From Domibacillus indicus (GTDB taxonomy: Bacteria > Bacillota > Bacilli > Bacillales > Domibacillaceae), in assembly GCF_000970685.1 (NCBI RefSeq), contig NZ_LAJB01000002.1, forward strand, positions 248,001 through 312,000: a stretch of DNA of 64,000 nt, in the 5' to 3' direction. Made by a program: the position numbers and the translations under genes. The notes below the pieces were generated by a model. That model worked only from the letters and a program-made list of their open reading frames with translations. It was not told where the DNA came from and did no database searches. Of this stretch, positions 42,318 through 50,715 are shown one piece after another (position 1 is the first letter of the stretch; every line of letters begins with the position of its first letter).

Positions 42318-42908
42318 ATGAATACAGAAGAAAAAATGGCAAAGGGTCTGCTTTGGACAGATACAGGAGAATATCTCCAGGCGCAAACAAAGGCAAAAGA
42401 ATTGATGTATGATTTTAACCATTTAAGACCAGCCGAAAAAGAAAAACGAGTCGAACTGATTCATGAGATATTCGGTTCAGTTGGAGAAAGTGTGTGGATT
42501 GAGCCGCCTCTTACTTTTGCAAGGGGCAAGACCGTAACGATTGGAGACAATTGTTATATTAATGCCAATTTAACACTTGTAGATGATTATAAGATAACAA
42601 TTGGGAATGGAGTTCTAATTGCACCGAATGTGACGATCACCGTTACGGGTCATCCTGTTCACCATGAGCTTCGTAAACATGGGGAAATGTACACTTTTCC
42701 CGTACATATTGGCGATAATGTTTGGATTGGAGCGAATGTTGTCATTTTGCCTGGAGTGACTGTTGGAGAAAATTCTGTAATTGGTGCCGGGAGTGTTGTA
42801 ACGAAAGATATTCCTGCAAATGTAATTGCAGTTGGAAATCCATGCAGAGTACTTCGTGAAATTACAGACAAGGATAAAGAGTATTATTATAAAGATAGAA
42901 AATTGTAA
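42318..42908 (+). CDS. Maltose/galactoside O-acetyltransferase-type enzyme (LbH)
   Basis: This 196-residue protein of the LacA/Maa group has an N-terminal MAC domain (about 1-55, EEKMAKGLLWTDTGEYLQAQ) and a left-handed beta-helix of hexapeptide repeats (GDNCYINANLTLVDD, then GNGVLIAPNVTI and IGANVVILPGVTVGENSVIG). The catalytic His is in TGHPVHH (about residue 112). It should transfer acetyl from acetyl-CoA to a sugar hydroxyl. ATG 42318 has AAAGGAG eight bases upstream. It heads a plus-strand series with an HPr-like protein, an MFS permease and a HAD phosphatase. Confidence 0.93.
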   Translation: MNTEEKMAKGLLWTDTGEYLQAQTKAKELMYDFNHLRPAEKEKRVELIHEIFGSVGESVWIEPPLTFARGKTVTIGDNCYINANLTLVDDYKITIGNGVLIAPNVTITVTGHPVHHELRKHGEMYTFPVHIGDNVWIGANVVILPGVTVGENSVIGAGSVVTKDIPANVIAVGNPCRVLREITDKDKEYYYKDRKL

Positions 42909-43088
42909 GGCCAAAATAAAAAGAAACCAATTAAGGATATTGGGCACAAGGAGAGCATGGAATTTATTACAATCAAACGAGCGAGTGGTTCGCTAAACAT
43001 TGTATAGATCCTCTTCGAATGGCCAATGTTTCTTGTCAGGGGTCAACCGGATAATTGTTCATTACACTGAAGTATAAGGGTGAGAAAC

Positions 43089-43343
43089 ATGTTAATTAGC
43101 GATCTTATCGTTCGTCTCCCACAAGGTCTTCAGGCTAGAAACTCATGTAGACTGGTTAAAAATGCTTCCTCCTTTAACAGTGAAGTAACGATCGTTAAAA
43201 ATGGAATTTCAGGCAGTCTCGATGTAATGGAAATTATGGATTTAAATGTTCAAGAAGGAGACGAGATTACGTTACTAGTAGATGGATCGGATGAACAATC
43301 TGCAGCTGAGGTGTTGAAAAAATACTTATTGGACATTGAATAA
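43089..43343 (+). CDS. HPr/Crh-like protein lacking both phosphorylation residues
   Basis: This 84-residue protein has the full HPr fold length. Aligned by eye to B. subtilis Crh, VRLPQGLQAR matches VRLKTGLQAR, so the EI-phosphorylated His15 is Gln15, as in Crh. With a one-residue gap in the 40s loop, VMEIMDL matches IMGLMSL and the HPrK/P site Ser46 becomes Asp45. It thus can take neither phosphate, and the Asp may mimic P-Ser. Such a protein cannot pass phosphate in the PTS but might bind CcpA or another partner constitutively. The Pro-Ala after the ARP motif is also lost (ARNSC). ATG 43089 has AAGGGTGAG upstream. It is followed by an FucP-like permease. Confidence 0.88.
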   Translation: MLISDLIVRLPQGLQARNSCRLVKNASSFNSEVTIVKNGISGSLDVMEIMDLNVQEGDEITLLVDGSDEQSAAEVLKKYLLDIE

Positions 43344-43534
43344 CCTTGGAAAGAGTTTGCTCTCTAAAAAAATGGTAATAATCAGGTCAAAATAACTTTC
43401 TGGTCCAAAAATGAGCCATCAACCTTGTTCGAGAGAAAGCATTCCACGACCACATTCCATTTATCATAATTCCTGCGCCCTGGGTGTTTTACTAGAGGGC
43501 AAATTTACGAAAGATTAATGGTGAAAATTCAAAT

Positions 43535-44767
43535 ATGGGCACATTCCTTTTAGTCATCATTTATTTGGCTTCTATCAGTATAGAGTTACCTGATTCATTA
43601 CTAGGCGCAGCATGGCCTGTGATGCAGCCGGATTTTGGGGCCTCAATTGAGACTGCCGGCTTCCTGTTTATGGTGGTTTCAGGCGGTACCATTATCTCGA
43701 GTCTCGCTAGCGGAAAGATACTTGAACGGTTTGGAACCGGCAATGTCACCTTTGTCAGTTGCCTTATGACTGCAGGGGCTTTGTTGGGATTTTATTTTGC
43801 TCCCTCGCTTGTTTGGTTAATGATATGTGCCATACCGCTTGGATTAGGAGCGGGAGCTGTTGATGCAGGGCTAAACAATTTTGTTGCTATCCATTATAAG
43901 GCACACTATATGAGCTGGCTGCATTGTTTTTGGGGAGTCGGAGCTACTTTAGGTCCTGTCATTATGGCTCAGTTTATTTCAGGACAACATGCCTGGAGAA
44001 GCGGGTATCTTGCGATTGCTGGACTTCAGTTTGCGTTAGTTGCCCTCCTTTTCTTCACTTTGCCCCTATGGAACAGGGGGGCAAAAAACGGCCCTATTGC
44101 CTCAAATGAAAAGCCGGAAGATTCAAAAGCTGCCTTTTACAGTGAAGATTCTAAGCATGTGAAACCCTTGCAAATCAAAGGGGTTAAACTAGCCCTGGTG
44201 TCCTTCTTGTTTTATTGCGGGGTTGAAGCAACCGTAGGGCTTTGGGGAAGCAGCTTTCTGGTAAATGTCAAGGATCTGCCGGCAGCGGCTGCGGCACAAT
44301 GGGTTTCCCTGTATTACGCCGGAATCACAATCGGCCGCTTTATTACCGGTTTTATTACCTTTAAAATGAGGAATCGCACTCTTATTCGGATGGGGCAAAT
44401 TATAGCACTGGCGGGTGCTGCCCTTCTGTTCCTGCCGTTGCCGCCCACTTTCTCGCTTGCAGGTTTTATTATGGTTGGATTCGGATTAGCACCGATATTT
44501 CCATGTATGCTGCATGAAACACCCATTCGTTTTGGGAAGAAGCATTCCCAGACTATTATGGGATATCAAATGGCTGTTGCCTATACAGGCAGTACATTCA
44601 TACCGCCCCTTCTTGGGTTCATTGCATCGCATTCCACAATAGAAATCTTCCCATTTTGTATTGTTGTTTTTGTGGCAATAATGTTCCTGAGTTCAGAAAA
44701 ATTAAATACATTATTGAAAAAGAAGGATTTAGTAAAAAGAAACGACACAAGCTCAACAGCATTTTAA
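43535..44767 (+). CDS. MFS transporter, FucP/FHS-like sugar permease
   Basis: This 410-residue protein has 12 predicted helices with a central cytosolic loop (about 180-215). The early acidic motif SIELPDSLLGAAWPVM and GLGAGAVDAGLNNFVA, followed by WLHCFWGVGATLGPV, are typical of fucose/glucose permease-like (COG0738) MFS proteins, suggesting proton-driven sugar uptake. The ribosome binding site of ATG 43535 is weak. A HAD phosphatase starts 57 bases after its stop, and an HPr-like gene precedes it. The sugar is unknown. Confidence 0.9.
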   Translation: MGTFLLVIIYLASISIELPDSLLGAAWPVMQPDFGASIETAGFLFMVVSGGTIISSLASGKILERFGTGNVTFVSCLMTAGALLGFYFAPSLVWLMICAIPLGLGAGAVDAGLNNFVAIHYKAHYMSWLHCFWGVGATLGPVIMAQFISGQHAWRSGYLAIAGLQFALVALLFFTLPLWNRGAKNGPIASNEKPEDSKAAFYSEDSKHVKPLQIKGVKLALVSFLFYCGVEATVGLWGSSFLVNVKDLPAAAAAQWVSLYYAGITIGRFITGFITFKMRNRTLIRMGQIIALAGAALLFLPLPPTFSLAGFIMVGFGLAPIFPCMLHETPIRFGKKHSQTIMGYQMAVAYTGSTFIPPLLGFIASHSTIEIFPFCIVVFVAIMFLSSEKLNTLLKKKDLVKRNDTSSTAF

Positions 44768-44824
44768 TCGTGTTGAGGGCTAACAAGCGTTTTTCAAAAA
44801 AGAAGAAATGCAGGAGGAAATCAT

Positions 44825-45637
44825 ATGATTAAATTAGTGTTAACGGATATGGATGGCACATTCTTGAATAACAGCGGTGATTTTAACAGAGAACTGTATA
44901 AGAATGTGAAAAAGGTAATGAAGGAAAAGGGAGTGGCGTTTGCTCCTGTTACTGGCAAGCAATGTGAACGTGTGGAAGAATTGTTTGGCGAGGATGCTGA
45001 AGATTTATGGATTTTAGGAGATAGTGCAACTCGAATCAAACATAATGGAGAATTTGTTTACGAATCACTGCTAAGTAATAAACTGGGACTGGAAATTATC
45101 CAGCTGCTTGAGGAAATTAGTCTTGATCATACCATTATTGCGTGTACTAGAAATGGAGCTGTCACTAAAGACCACCTATCCCCGGAAGAAGCGGCTATTG
45201 TTAGAAGATCCTATGCTCAAGTAAGACAAGTATCTGATTTTAACGAAATAACAGATGATTTTGTCAAGATTACCATTCACGATCCAGCCCTTAAGTGTTT
45301 CGAAACGAGGGAAAAATTATCCCGCTTTTTTGATTCAGCTTATATTGTAGCATCTGAAGCAGCCTGGATTGACATAGCCAATGCGAACGTTCATAAAGGC
45401 ACGACCGTTGAATACTTGCAGCGTTTATTGAACGTAACACCAGAGGAAACAATGGCATTTGGGGATGGCTACAATGATTTAGAGCTTATGGTTCGCGCCA
45501 CATACAGCTTTGCTGTCCGAAATGCAGTTCAAGAATTAAAAGACGTTGCGAATTTTATTACCCGTTCTAATGAAGAAGATGCTGTAATGAAAACCATTAT
45601 TCAATTACTATCCTTGCAAAATGACATAGACAAATAA
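44825..45637 (+). CDS. Cof-type HAD-IIB hydrolase
   Basis: This 270-residue phosphatase has motif I TDMDGTF (D8 nucleophile, D10), a C2B cap (about 85-185), then K in the NVHKGTTVEYL region and motif IV FGDGYNDLEL. Cof-type enzymes dephosphorylate sugar phosphates and related metabolites. AGGAGG precedes the ATG. It sits between the sugar-type MFS permease and the GntR regulator, so it may control the phosphorylated form of the imported sugar. Confidence 0.93.
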   Translation: MIKLVLTDMDGTFLNNSGDFNRELYKNVKKVMKEKGVAFAPVTGKQCERVEELFGEDAEDLWILGDSATRIKHNGEFVYESLLSNKLGLEIIQLLEEISLDHTIIACTRNGAVTKDHLSPEEAAIVRRSYAQVRQVSDFNEITDDFVKITIHDPALKCFETREKLSRFFDSAYIVASEAAWIDIANANVHKGTTVEYLQRLLNVTPEETMAFGDGYNDLELMVRATYSFAVRNAVQELKDVANFITRSNEEDAVMKTIIQLLSLQNDIDK

Positions 45638-45740
45638 TATAGACCTTTTAAATATCTAAACTAAACAGCTTCCTTCCATATTACACCGGTAGAACGCCAA
45701 AAGAATCGAAATAAGCAGATGAATAGGGATTTTATTTTAT

Positions 45741-46451
45741 ATGGTAAAGTACCAGCAAATCGCAGATGAAATTGAAATGTATATTGAAGAAAATGCCCTT
45801 CAGCAGGGAGATAAACTGCCCGTGTTAGAAGGCTTAATGGCTCATTTTAACGTGAGTAAAAGTACGATTACGAAAGCACTGGAGCTATTGGAGAATAAAG
45901 GCGTCGTATTTCAAGTGAGGGGCAGCGGCATTTTTGTAAGAAGGCATAGAAGAAACGGGTACAGAAGCCTCCTTTCTAATCAAGGGTTTAAAAAGGAGCT
46001 TGAAGATTTTCACACAGCTTCAAAAGTAATCGAACTGGAAGTAACGAAGCCTGCAAAAGAAATAGCAGATCATTTAAATATTGAACTTGATGACGATATC
46101 TATTTTGTAAAAAGGGTTCAGTATATTGACAGGCAAATTTTGTGCCTTGAAGAATCCTATTTTAATAGATCCATCGTTACCTATTTGAATAAAGAAATTG
46201 TCTCTGAATCCATTTTTGATTATATTCAGAAAGGTTTAGGGGTAAAGATCGGCTTTTCAGATGTGTATCTTCACGCAGGAAAGCTGAAGGAAGAAGAGGC
46301 AAAACAATTATGCCTGGAAAGTGAAGAGCCTGCCTTTTATGTCGAATCCGTTTTTTATTTAACCAGTGGACAGCCGTTTAATTTTTCAAAAGTCACTTAT
46401 AATTATGAACAATCCCAGTTCTTTATCCAAACGAATGGCCACTTTTCCTAA
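45741..46451 (+). CDS. GntR/HutC family regulator (UTRA domain)
   Basis: The protein has 236 residues. The winged HTH (KYQQIADEIEMYIEENALQQ, then LMAHFNVSKSTITKALELLE and GSGIFVRR) is followed by a UTRA effector domain (VKRVQYIDRQILCLEESYFN and YVESVFYLTSGQPFNFSKVT). UTRA regulators usually sense phosphorylated sugars or amino acids. It ends the acetyltransferase/HPr-like/MFS/HAD series, so it is the likely local regulator. The ribosome binding site is weak (AGGGA 13 bases away). A terminator follows. Confidence 0.92.
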   Translation: MVKYQQIADEIEMYIEENALQQGDKLPVLEGLMAHFNVSKSTITKALELLENKGVVFQVRGSGIFVRRHRRNGYRSLLSNQGFKKELEDFHTASKVIELEVTKPAKEIADHLNIELDDDIYFVKRVQYIDRQILCLEESYFNRSIVTYLNKEIVSESIFDYIQKGLGVKIGFSDVYLHAGKLKEEEAKQLCLESEEPAFYVESVFYLTSGQPFNFSKVTYNYEQSQFFIQTNGHFS

Positions 46452-46490
46452 AAACCGAAATAGGGGCTTCCTTTTAACACAAAAACGTAC

Positions 46491-46534
46491 AAGAAGCCGG
46501 AGTAGAGGGTAAAACCTTCTCCCTGGCTTCTTTT
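46491..46534 (+). terminator. Terminator of the GntR gene
   Basis: AAGAAGCC and GGAG pair with CTCC and GGCTTCTT (small bulges), followed by TTTT. Confidence 0.8.
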
Positions 46535-46638
46535 GGATTAAATGGAGCCGGCTGCTATAGTATTTATTGAACGGCTTATCTTGAAATTAAGTCACACTTC
46601 CCTCAACTTGAACAGCATTTAATCAAACCAGCAAGCAA

Positions 46639-46664
46639 AAAACCCCCGGAAATTTTCGAGGGTC
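46639..46664 (-). terminator. Terminator of the TrxB-like gene
   Basis: An ACCC-CGGAAA stem pairs with TTTCG-GGGT. On the minus strand it is followed by TTTTTTG. Confidence 0.75.
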
Positions 46665-46758
46665 CTATTTTTAATAACAGATGTGGCTTCTTCGTCATCT
46701 TTGTATTCTTCAGCTGTCGGCCTTCAGCAAATGGTAACAAGTACGTCCATACTGTTCG

Positions 46759-47661
46759 TTACGGCAAAAAAAAGGCAGCTTCCACTAAATCCATGATGAC
46801 GCCAGCTGCCGCTTTACTGCCCTCGGCCGCCGCAATCACCAGCTGGGGAGGCCCGCTGAGCGAAGCATCTCCGCATGCATACACTCCTTCAACTGTTGTT
46901 CTTCCCAATGAATCGACTTTAATCCCGCCATTTGCGGTGGCCTCGCAGCCGAGCTGTTCTGCAAAGGGAGCCGACTGCACGAGACCGGTCATCACAATCC
47001 CTGCCTCCCTTTGAATATCCCGGCCGTTTTTCAGCCGGACCGCTGTCAGCTTCCCTTCCTTTGAATCGAGGCCTTCAATCCTTTCCTCTACGACTGCCAC
47101 CTGCTGCCGGGACAGAACAGCTCTCTCCCCATCAGGCATCCGATAGCCGTTTGTGAACACCATTACATCGCGGCTCCAGTTTGACAGCAGCTTGCCCATA
47201 TGAAAAGCCCGTTCACCTTCCGCAAACACCGCCAGCGCCCGGTCCCGCATTTCCCAGCCGTCACAAAACGGACAGCTGAAAACACTCGTTCCGTAGACGT
47301 TTTGAATGCCTGCAATTCCCGGCAAAATATCTCGAAGCCCTGTTGCGAGAAGCACCTTTTTCGCCATATAATCCCTTCCGCCTTTTGTTTGAACCCGGAA
47401 CACATCACCGGCTTTTTCAACAGTCTCCACCCTCTGTTCTTGAATAGAGACAGACGGATACTTCTCAACATCCATTCTTGCCCGCTTCTTGAACTCCGAC
47501 GGGCTTACCCCGTCCTGTGTGATAAATCCGTGCGACTCCTGCGTTACCCGGTTACGCGGCTTACCCTCATCAAACAAAATTGTCTGCCGTCCAGCACGCC
47601 CCATGACCAGCGCGGCATTCAGCCCCGCAGGCCCCCCGCCAATAATTACACAGTCCAGCAT
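46759..47661 (-). CDS. Thioredoxin-reductase-like NAD(P)/FAD oxidoreductase
   Basis: This 300-residue protein has an FAD-binding GGGPAG at 8-13, a redox pair CPFC (C130, C133) in the TrxR position, an NADPH domain (about 115-240) and the C-terminal GVYACGDAS FAD motif. It fits the YneN/TrxB-like branch rather than housekeeping TrxB: the pyridine-nucleotide glycine motif is degenerate (FAEGERA). ATG 47661 has AAAGGAG eight bases upstream. It lies downstream of the Rrf2 regulator on the same strand. A TTAAAGAC palindrome just upstream matches the Rrf2-gene palindrome. Confidence 0.88.
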   Translation of the reverse strand: MLDCVIIGGGPAGLNAALVMGRAGRQTILFDEGKPRNRVTQESHGFITQDGVSPSEFKKRARMDVEKYPSVSIQEQRVETVEKAGDVFRVQTKGGRDYMAKKVLLATGLRDILPGIAGIQNVYGTSVFSCPFCDGWEMRDRALAVFAEGERAFHMGKLLSNWSRDVMVFTNGYRMPDGERAVLSRQQVAVVEERIEGLDSKEGKLTAVRLKNGRDIQREAGIVMTGLVQSAPFAEQLGCEATANGGIKVDSLGRTTVEGVYACGDASLSGPPQLVIAAAEGSKAAAGVIMDLVEAAFFLP

Positions 47662-47688
47662 ATAAAACACTCCTTTTTATAAAATATA

Positions 47689-47711
47689 TTAAAGACCCTT
47701 AATGTCTTTAA
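47689..47711. promoter_or_regulatory. Rrf2-type operator palindrome before the TrxB-like gene
   Basis: TTAAAGAC and GTCTTTAA are perfect 8-bp arms around CCTTAAT, 28 bases upstream of the start codon. It is related to the palindrome at 48179. Confidence 0.7.
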
Positions 47712-47726
47712 TTAGTGTAAAAAAAT

Positions 47727-48155
47727 TTATTTTTCTTTTTTTGCTTCTTCACAATGTCTTTTTTCTATCTGCTCCGCTATGCTTTGAATCGTCCGGCCGG
47801 CCAGCTCTTTCTTCATGCTGCTCTCCGCCTCGATCATCACCCGCTCAATTAAGCACTCGCTTTCGTTATGGTCAAATGCGCAGTTGAACAGCACCGACTG
47901 GCCCTCCACCGCTTCAATCACATCCAGAAACGAAATATCCTGGGCGCGGCGTGAAATACTGTAGCCGCCCTTTGCCCCGGGGACAGATTCAATTAATCCG
48001 GCTTTCACAAGCTTTGTCAAAATCTTCGACAAGTACGTCGGAGACAAATCCTGCATGGACGCCAGCTGCTCTACGCTTACTGCCTGGCCCTTTGGTTCCA
48101 GCGTTAAATGCACCATTGTATGGAGTGCATAATTGGTTGCTTTTGAATACTTCAT
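47727..48155 (-). CDS. Rrf2 family transcriptional regulator
   Basis: This 142-residue protein has the Rrf2 winged HTH (KYSKATNYALHTMVHL, VSVEQLASMQDLSPTYLSKI, GAKGGYSI) and three C-terminal cysteines (C92, C101, C135), two of them in the region where Fe-S or redox-sensing family members hold ligands. This makes redox or thiol sensing plausible, fitting the adjacent TrxB-like flavoprotein. GAGGTG is five bases before the ATG. A palindrome at 48179-48203 overlaps its promoter region, suggesting autoregulation. Confidence 0.92.
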   Translation of the reverse strand: MKYSKATNYALHTMVHLTLEPKGQAVSVEQLASMQDLSPTYLSKILTKLVKAGLIESVPGAKGGYSISRRAQDISFLDVIEAVEGQSVLFNCAFDHNESECLIERVMIEAESSMKKELAGRTIQSIAEQIEKRHCEEAKKEK

Positions 48156-48178
48156 TGATGCACCTCATAATTAAAACT

Positions 48179-48203
48179 ATTACAGACATTTAATATCTGT
48201 AAT
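48179..48203. promoter_or_regulatory. Rrf2-type operator palindrome before the Rrf2 gene
   Basis: ATTACAGA and TCTGTAAT are perfect 8-bp arms with a 9-nt centre, 24 bases upstream of the Rrf2 start. It shares the TTA-AGA...TCT-TAA form with the site at 47689. Confidence 0.7.
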
Positions 48204-48459
48204 TGATTATAACCCGGACTTCGAAAAACCGCAAACTTTTCTTGCCGTAATCTGAAAGTAATTCTTTAGCCGAACTTTATTGAATTTGTTTTCAGGCATC
48301 TGGGTGTATATCATCTTTCAAAGGACGGATATCTTCTCTTTTAAGCGCCATTGATTTATGTAAAAGCCGGGGATCATCATGGGATAGGACAGGTGAATCG
48401 TGCTATTTAATGGTATAGTAAATTCAATAAATAACTCATTACCAAAAGGATGAATGCGT
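48204..48459. other. Intergenic region, nothing further seen
   Basis: Between the Rrf2 operator and the next gene I see only the ribosome binding site of the latter. Confidence 0.4.
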
Positions 48460-49086
48460 ATGGATGTTGGAATAGCTTATTTTCCGAAGCACTATATTAG
48501 CGATAAGCCTGATGCCGGCGGCCATTTTCCGTTTGCTATCGAAGGAACTGTAAATTATATTTTTGATATAGATAACGTTTATCCATTTGAGTGTGATGGG
48601 AACTTCGTGCTTGCATGGATGAAAAGCATTAAAGCATATCCTGTCTTCTTTTGTTTCGAGGTTCCTTCTTCTAGTAAACAAGAGTATGAAAAGAATTGCG
48701 CAAAAACAAGTGTCCCCTGCCATTACTTGTTCGAAAGCCGGCAGCTGGCTGTGGCGGTTACGGAGATTCAAACTGAAAAGCAATTTCAGGATATTTTCCC
48801 CTGGCTCTCTGCAATATGGTCCATTAATGAAACCATTTTATGGTCAGCAAATAAAAATGTGTTTAGCGTGGAACAAAGAGAGTGGACAGGAAGTTGGGAA
48901 GGAAAAGTCACAAACACAGTAGTAGTGGAAGCAGGTCAGGACACAAGTGTTTTTTGGATTGGCTACGGTGGTACCAGCATTGTCGTTCTCTCAAATAAGC
49001 CGCAATTCTCTACATATGAATATATATGCGGAACGCTTCCGGGCTTTGTGCATCCAGCTCTGTGGACCTATGATAACCCAGTATAG
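48460..49086 (+). CDS. Hypothetical protein, 208 aa
   Basis: I do not recognise this protein. It is soluble and rich in aromatic residues, with conserved-looking stretches (VGIAYFPKHYISDKPDAGGH, then DNVYPFECDGNFVLAWMKSI and VVLSNKPQFSTYEYICGTLP). There is no signal or membrane segment. ATG 48460 is preferred over ATG 48454 because AAAAGGA is nine rather than three bases upstream. It is convergent with the DUF3916 gene. An immunity-type role is possible but unsupported. Confidence 0.7.
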   Translation: MDVGIAYFPKHYISDKPDAGGHFPFAIEGTVNYIFDIDNVYPFECDGNFVLAWMKSIKAYPVFFCFEVPSSSKQEYEKNCAKTSVPCHYLFESRQLAVAVTEIQTEKQFQDIFPWLSAIWSINETILWSANKNVFSVEQREWTGSWEGKVTNTVVVEAGQDTSVFWIGYGGTSIVVLSNKPQFSTYEYICGTLPGFVHPALWTYDNPV

Positions 49087-49127
49087 CTGCCCGTGTACGT
49101 TCGAGGGGGAAAATATATCTTTTTTGA

Positions 49128-49640
49128 TTATATTAGCTCCCCTATAAACCAAATTTCTCTTGTATGACAGGCTTCCTCTTCATCGTCAATAACTTCTTCT
49201 TTAAAGCCCTTTACCTTCATTCCACTTGGAATAGATAATTCCCATTCGGCTGCAAGATTTCTTTCCTCTGCTAGTGGAATCCATCTTTGAAAGTCATCGT
49301 TCCGGTTAAAAAAGTTCTGAAAGTGACGATCACCTTTGAAAACAATGATTTGTGAGTCCCATAAATGCGGAAAAGTAATACAAGCCGCAGCCCTGAGCTT
49401 TTCATTGCTGTCTGGCTTTATTTCCATAAGATGATTTGTTCTGTCTATTAACGCTTGAATGCATAGCCGCTTAACGTTACAGGGAGTTTTATGAGAATTT
49501 ATAAAGTCCTGGTCCGCGGGCAAGTGCAGATGCCAGTATCCTTTATAAAATTCTGAAGGAAATTCCATTGTGCTCTCTTCTATTCGCTTCATCATATTTT
49601 CTGTTTTTCGCTTCATGCCGCGAACTTTTTTTACCCGCAT
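49128..49640 (-). CDS. DUF3916 domain-containing protein
   Basis: This 170-residue protein matches DUF3916: KRKTENMMKRIEE, FPSEFYKGYWHLHLPADQDF, VKRLCIQALIDRTNHLMEIK, SQIIVFKGDRHFQNFFNRND and a C-terminal EIWFIGEL. The family is of unknown function, cytosolic, and often found near toxin/immunity-type genes. The start may be ATG 49640 or the later ATG 49616. It is convergent with the 48460 gene. Confidence 0.85.
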   Translation of the reverse strand: MRVKKVRGMKRKTENMMKRIEESTMEFPSEFYKGYWHLHLPADQDFINSHKTPCNVKRLCIQALIDRTNHLMEIKPDSNEKLRAAACITFPHLWDSQIIVFKGDRHFQNFFNRNDDFQRWIPLAEERNLAAEWELSIPSGMKVKGFKEEVIDDEEEACHTREIWFIGELI

Positions 49641-49793
49641 GGCTTTTTCTCCTTATTAACCAGTAATAGAATACTGTTAAAGCACCTTTATTTGCCGTAT
49701 ACGTTATGCTGGTAACGTCAACCTTACATTTGATTTATTTCCCATTTTTATTCGAATGCATTCAAATCGGACAACCATAAAAGCCGCCACAAA

Positions 49794-49823
49794 AAAGCCC
49801 GGGCTTTTCATCAGCCGGGGCTT
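49794..49823 (-). terminator. Terminator of the haemoglobin gene
   Basis: AAGCCCGGGC pairs with GCCGGGGCTT. On the minus strand it is followed by TTTTTTG. It lies about 70 bases past the globin stop. Confidence 0.8.
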
Positions 49824-49895
49824 ATTCCATCCAATCTCATTCGATTAATGCTGTAATCCATTTTCTTTAACTAAATCATCCGTCAGGGGCACCAA

Positions 49896-50258
49896 TCATT
49901 TGTAAGTGATATCTTCTTTTAGTGAAGCAACTTTACTCAAGGCTGTATTTATATCCGCTTCCTCTACTCCAAAGTGAGCAAGAGCGGTGCCAAGATGGCC
50001 GGCGATCGCATCAAACTGGGCTGGCTGAATATTCATACCTTCGTGTGCTTTCGCCATTGATTTTCCTGAATACTGATTAGGTCCGCCCAATGCAAAGCTG
50101 ATAAATTTTGTCTGGTGGCGGCGTTGCTTTTCCATGTCTGTATGTTCAAAAAAGTGATTCACGGTATCATCTTTAAGCACCAATTCGGAATAAAAATAGT
50201 CGACCACTTTGGAAATTGCTTCTTCTCCGCCAACCTTTTCATAAAGTGTTTGTTCCAT
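49896..50258 (-). CDS. Group I truncated haemoglobin (TrHbN-like)
   Basis: This 120-residue 2-over-2 globin has the N-terminal LYEKVGGEEAISKVVDYFY (B10 Tyr region at 21-23), the RRHQTKFISFALGGPNQYSG loop with E7-region Gln, and proximal His F8 at H72 in MAKAHEGM. The C-terminal FDAIAGHLGTALAHFGV is typical of group I. It binds haem and probably O2 or NO; NO dioxygenation or oxygen handling is the usual role. AGGAG precedes the ATG. It is a single gene with a terminator. Confidence 0.94.
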   Translation of the reverse strand: MEQTLYEKVGGEEAISKVVDYFYSELVLKDDTVNHFFEHTDMEKQRRHQTKFISFALGGPNQYSGKSMAKAHEGMNIQPAQFDAIAGHLGTALAHFGVEEADINTALSKVASLKEDITYK

Positions 50259-50391
50259 TGGTATCCCACTCCTGTCTGAATGTTTATACTACCATTTTCC
50301 CCAGAAGTGTCCGGTACAATCCCTAATGAATTATTATTAGACATTAATTTTTCCAATTTTTATATCCAATTAACTGATAAGAGGAGATCTC

Positions 50392-50715
50392 TCACCTTTT
50401 TTCATTTGTTTTCAATATTCTCTTCTCTTTAATATAAGGAGACAAACCTTTTAGTTTGCGTTGAAAGGTTTTGCCGTCCGCAAAATCATTTACATCGACA
50501 ATAATATAAATATCATCATTTGGGGCATGCAGGGAACGAAACAGGGTAACCGCCCTTTTATAAGTTCTTTGTAGATATGGACTGTTTTCATACGCCTCTT
50601 TATGGCTATAGCCCACACCGAGTTCAAATCGAATACCCGTTTCCCAGTTATAAAACAAAGGCGGTCTGAGCTTTAATTCCGGGAACGTATTTTGTATATA
50701 GTCGCTTACTTGCAT
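50392..50715 (-). CDS. DUF3885 domain protein, probably C-terminally short
   Basis: This 107-residue protein has a clear DUF3885 pattern (FYNWETGIRFELGVGYSHKE, then YENSPYLQRTYKRAVTLFRS and PNDDIYIIVDVNDFADGKTF). Family members I recall run to about 190-200 residues, so the C-terminal half appears missing here: the frame stops just after LSPYIKEKRILK. It could be a degraded gene or a short variant. ATG 50715 with GAGAGG upstream is chosen. No partner is evident. Confidence 0.75.
   Translation of the reverse strand: MQVSDYIQNTFPELKLRPPLFYNWETGIRFELGVGYSHKEAYENSPYLQRTYKRAVTLFRSLHAPNDDIYIIVDVNDFADGKTFQRKLKGLSPYIKEKRILKTNEKR

Larger units (their letters stand above)
46452..46758. other. Convergent intergenic region with two terminators
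   Basis: It holds only the terminators at 46491-46534 and 46639-46664, one for each flanking gene. Confidence 0.6.

Noticed and set aside
46932-47682. Plus-strand open frames opposite the TrxB-like gene
   Set aside because: Antisense shadows of a gene with clear FAD and CPFC motifs.
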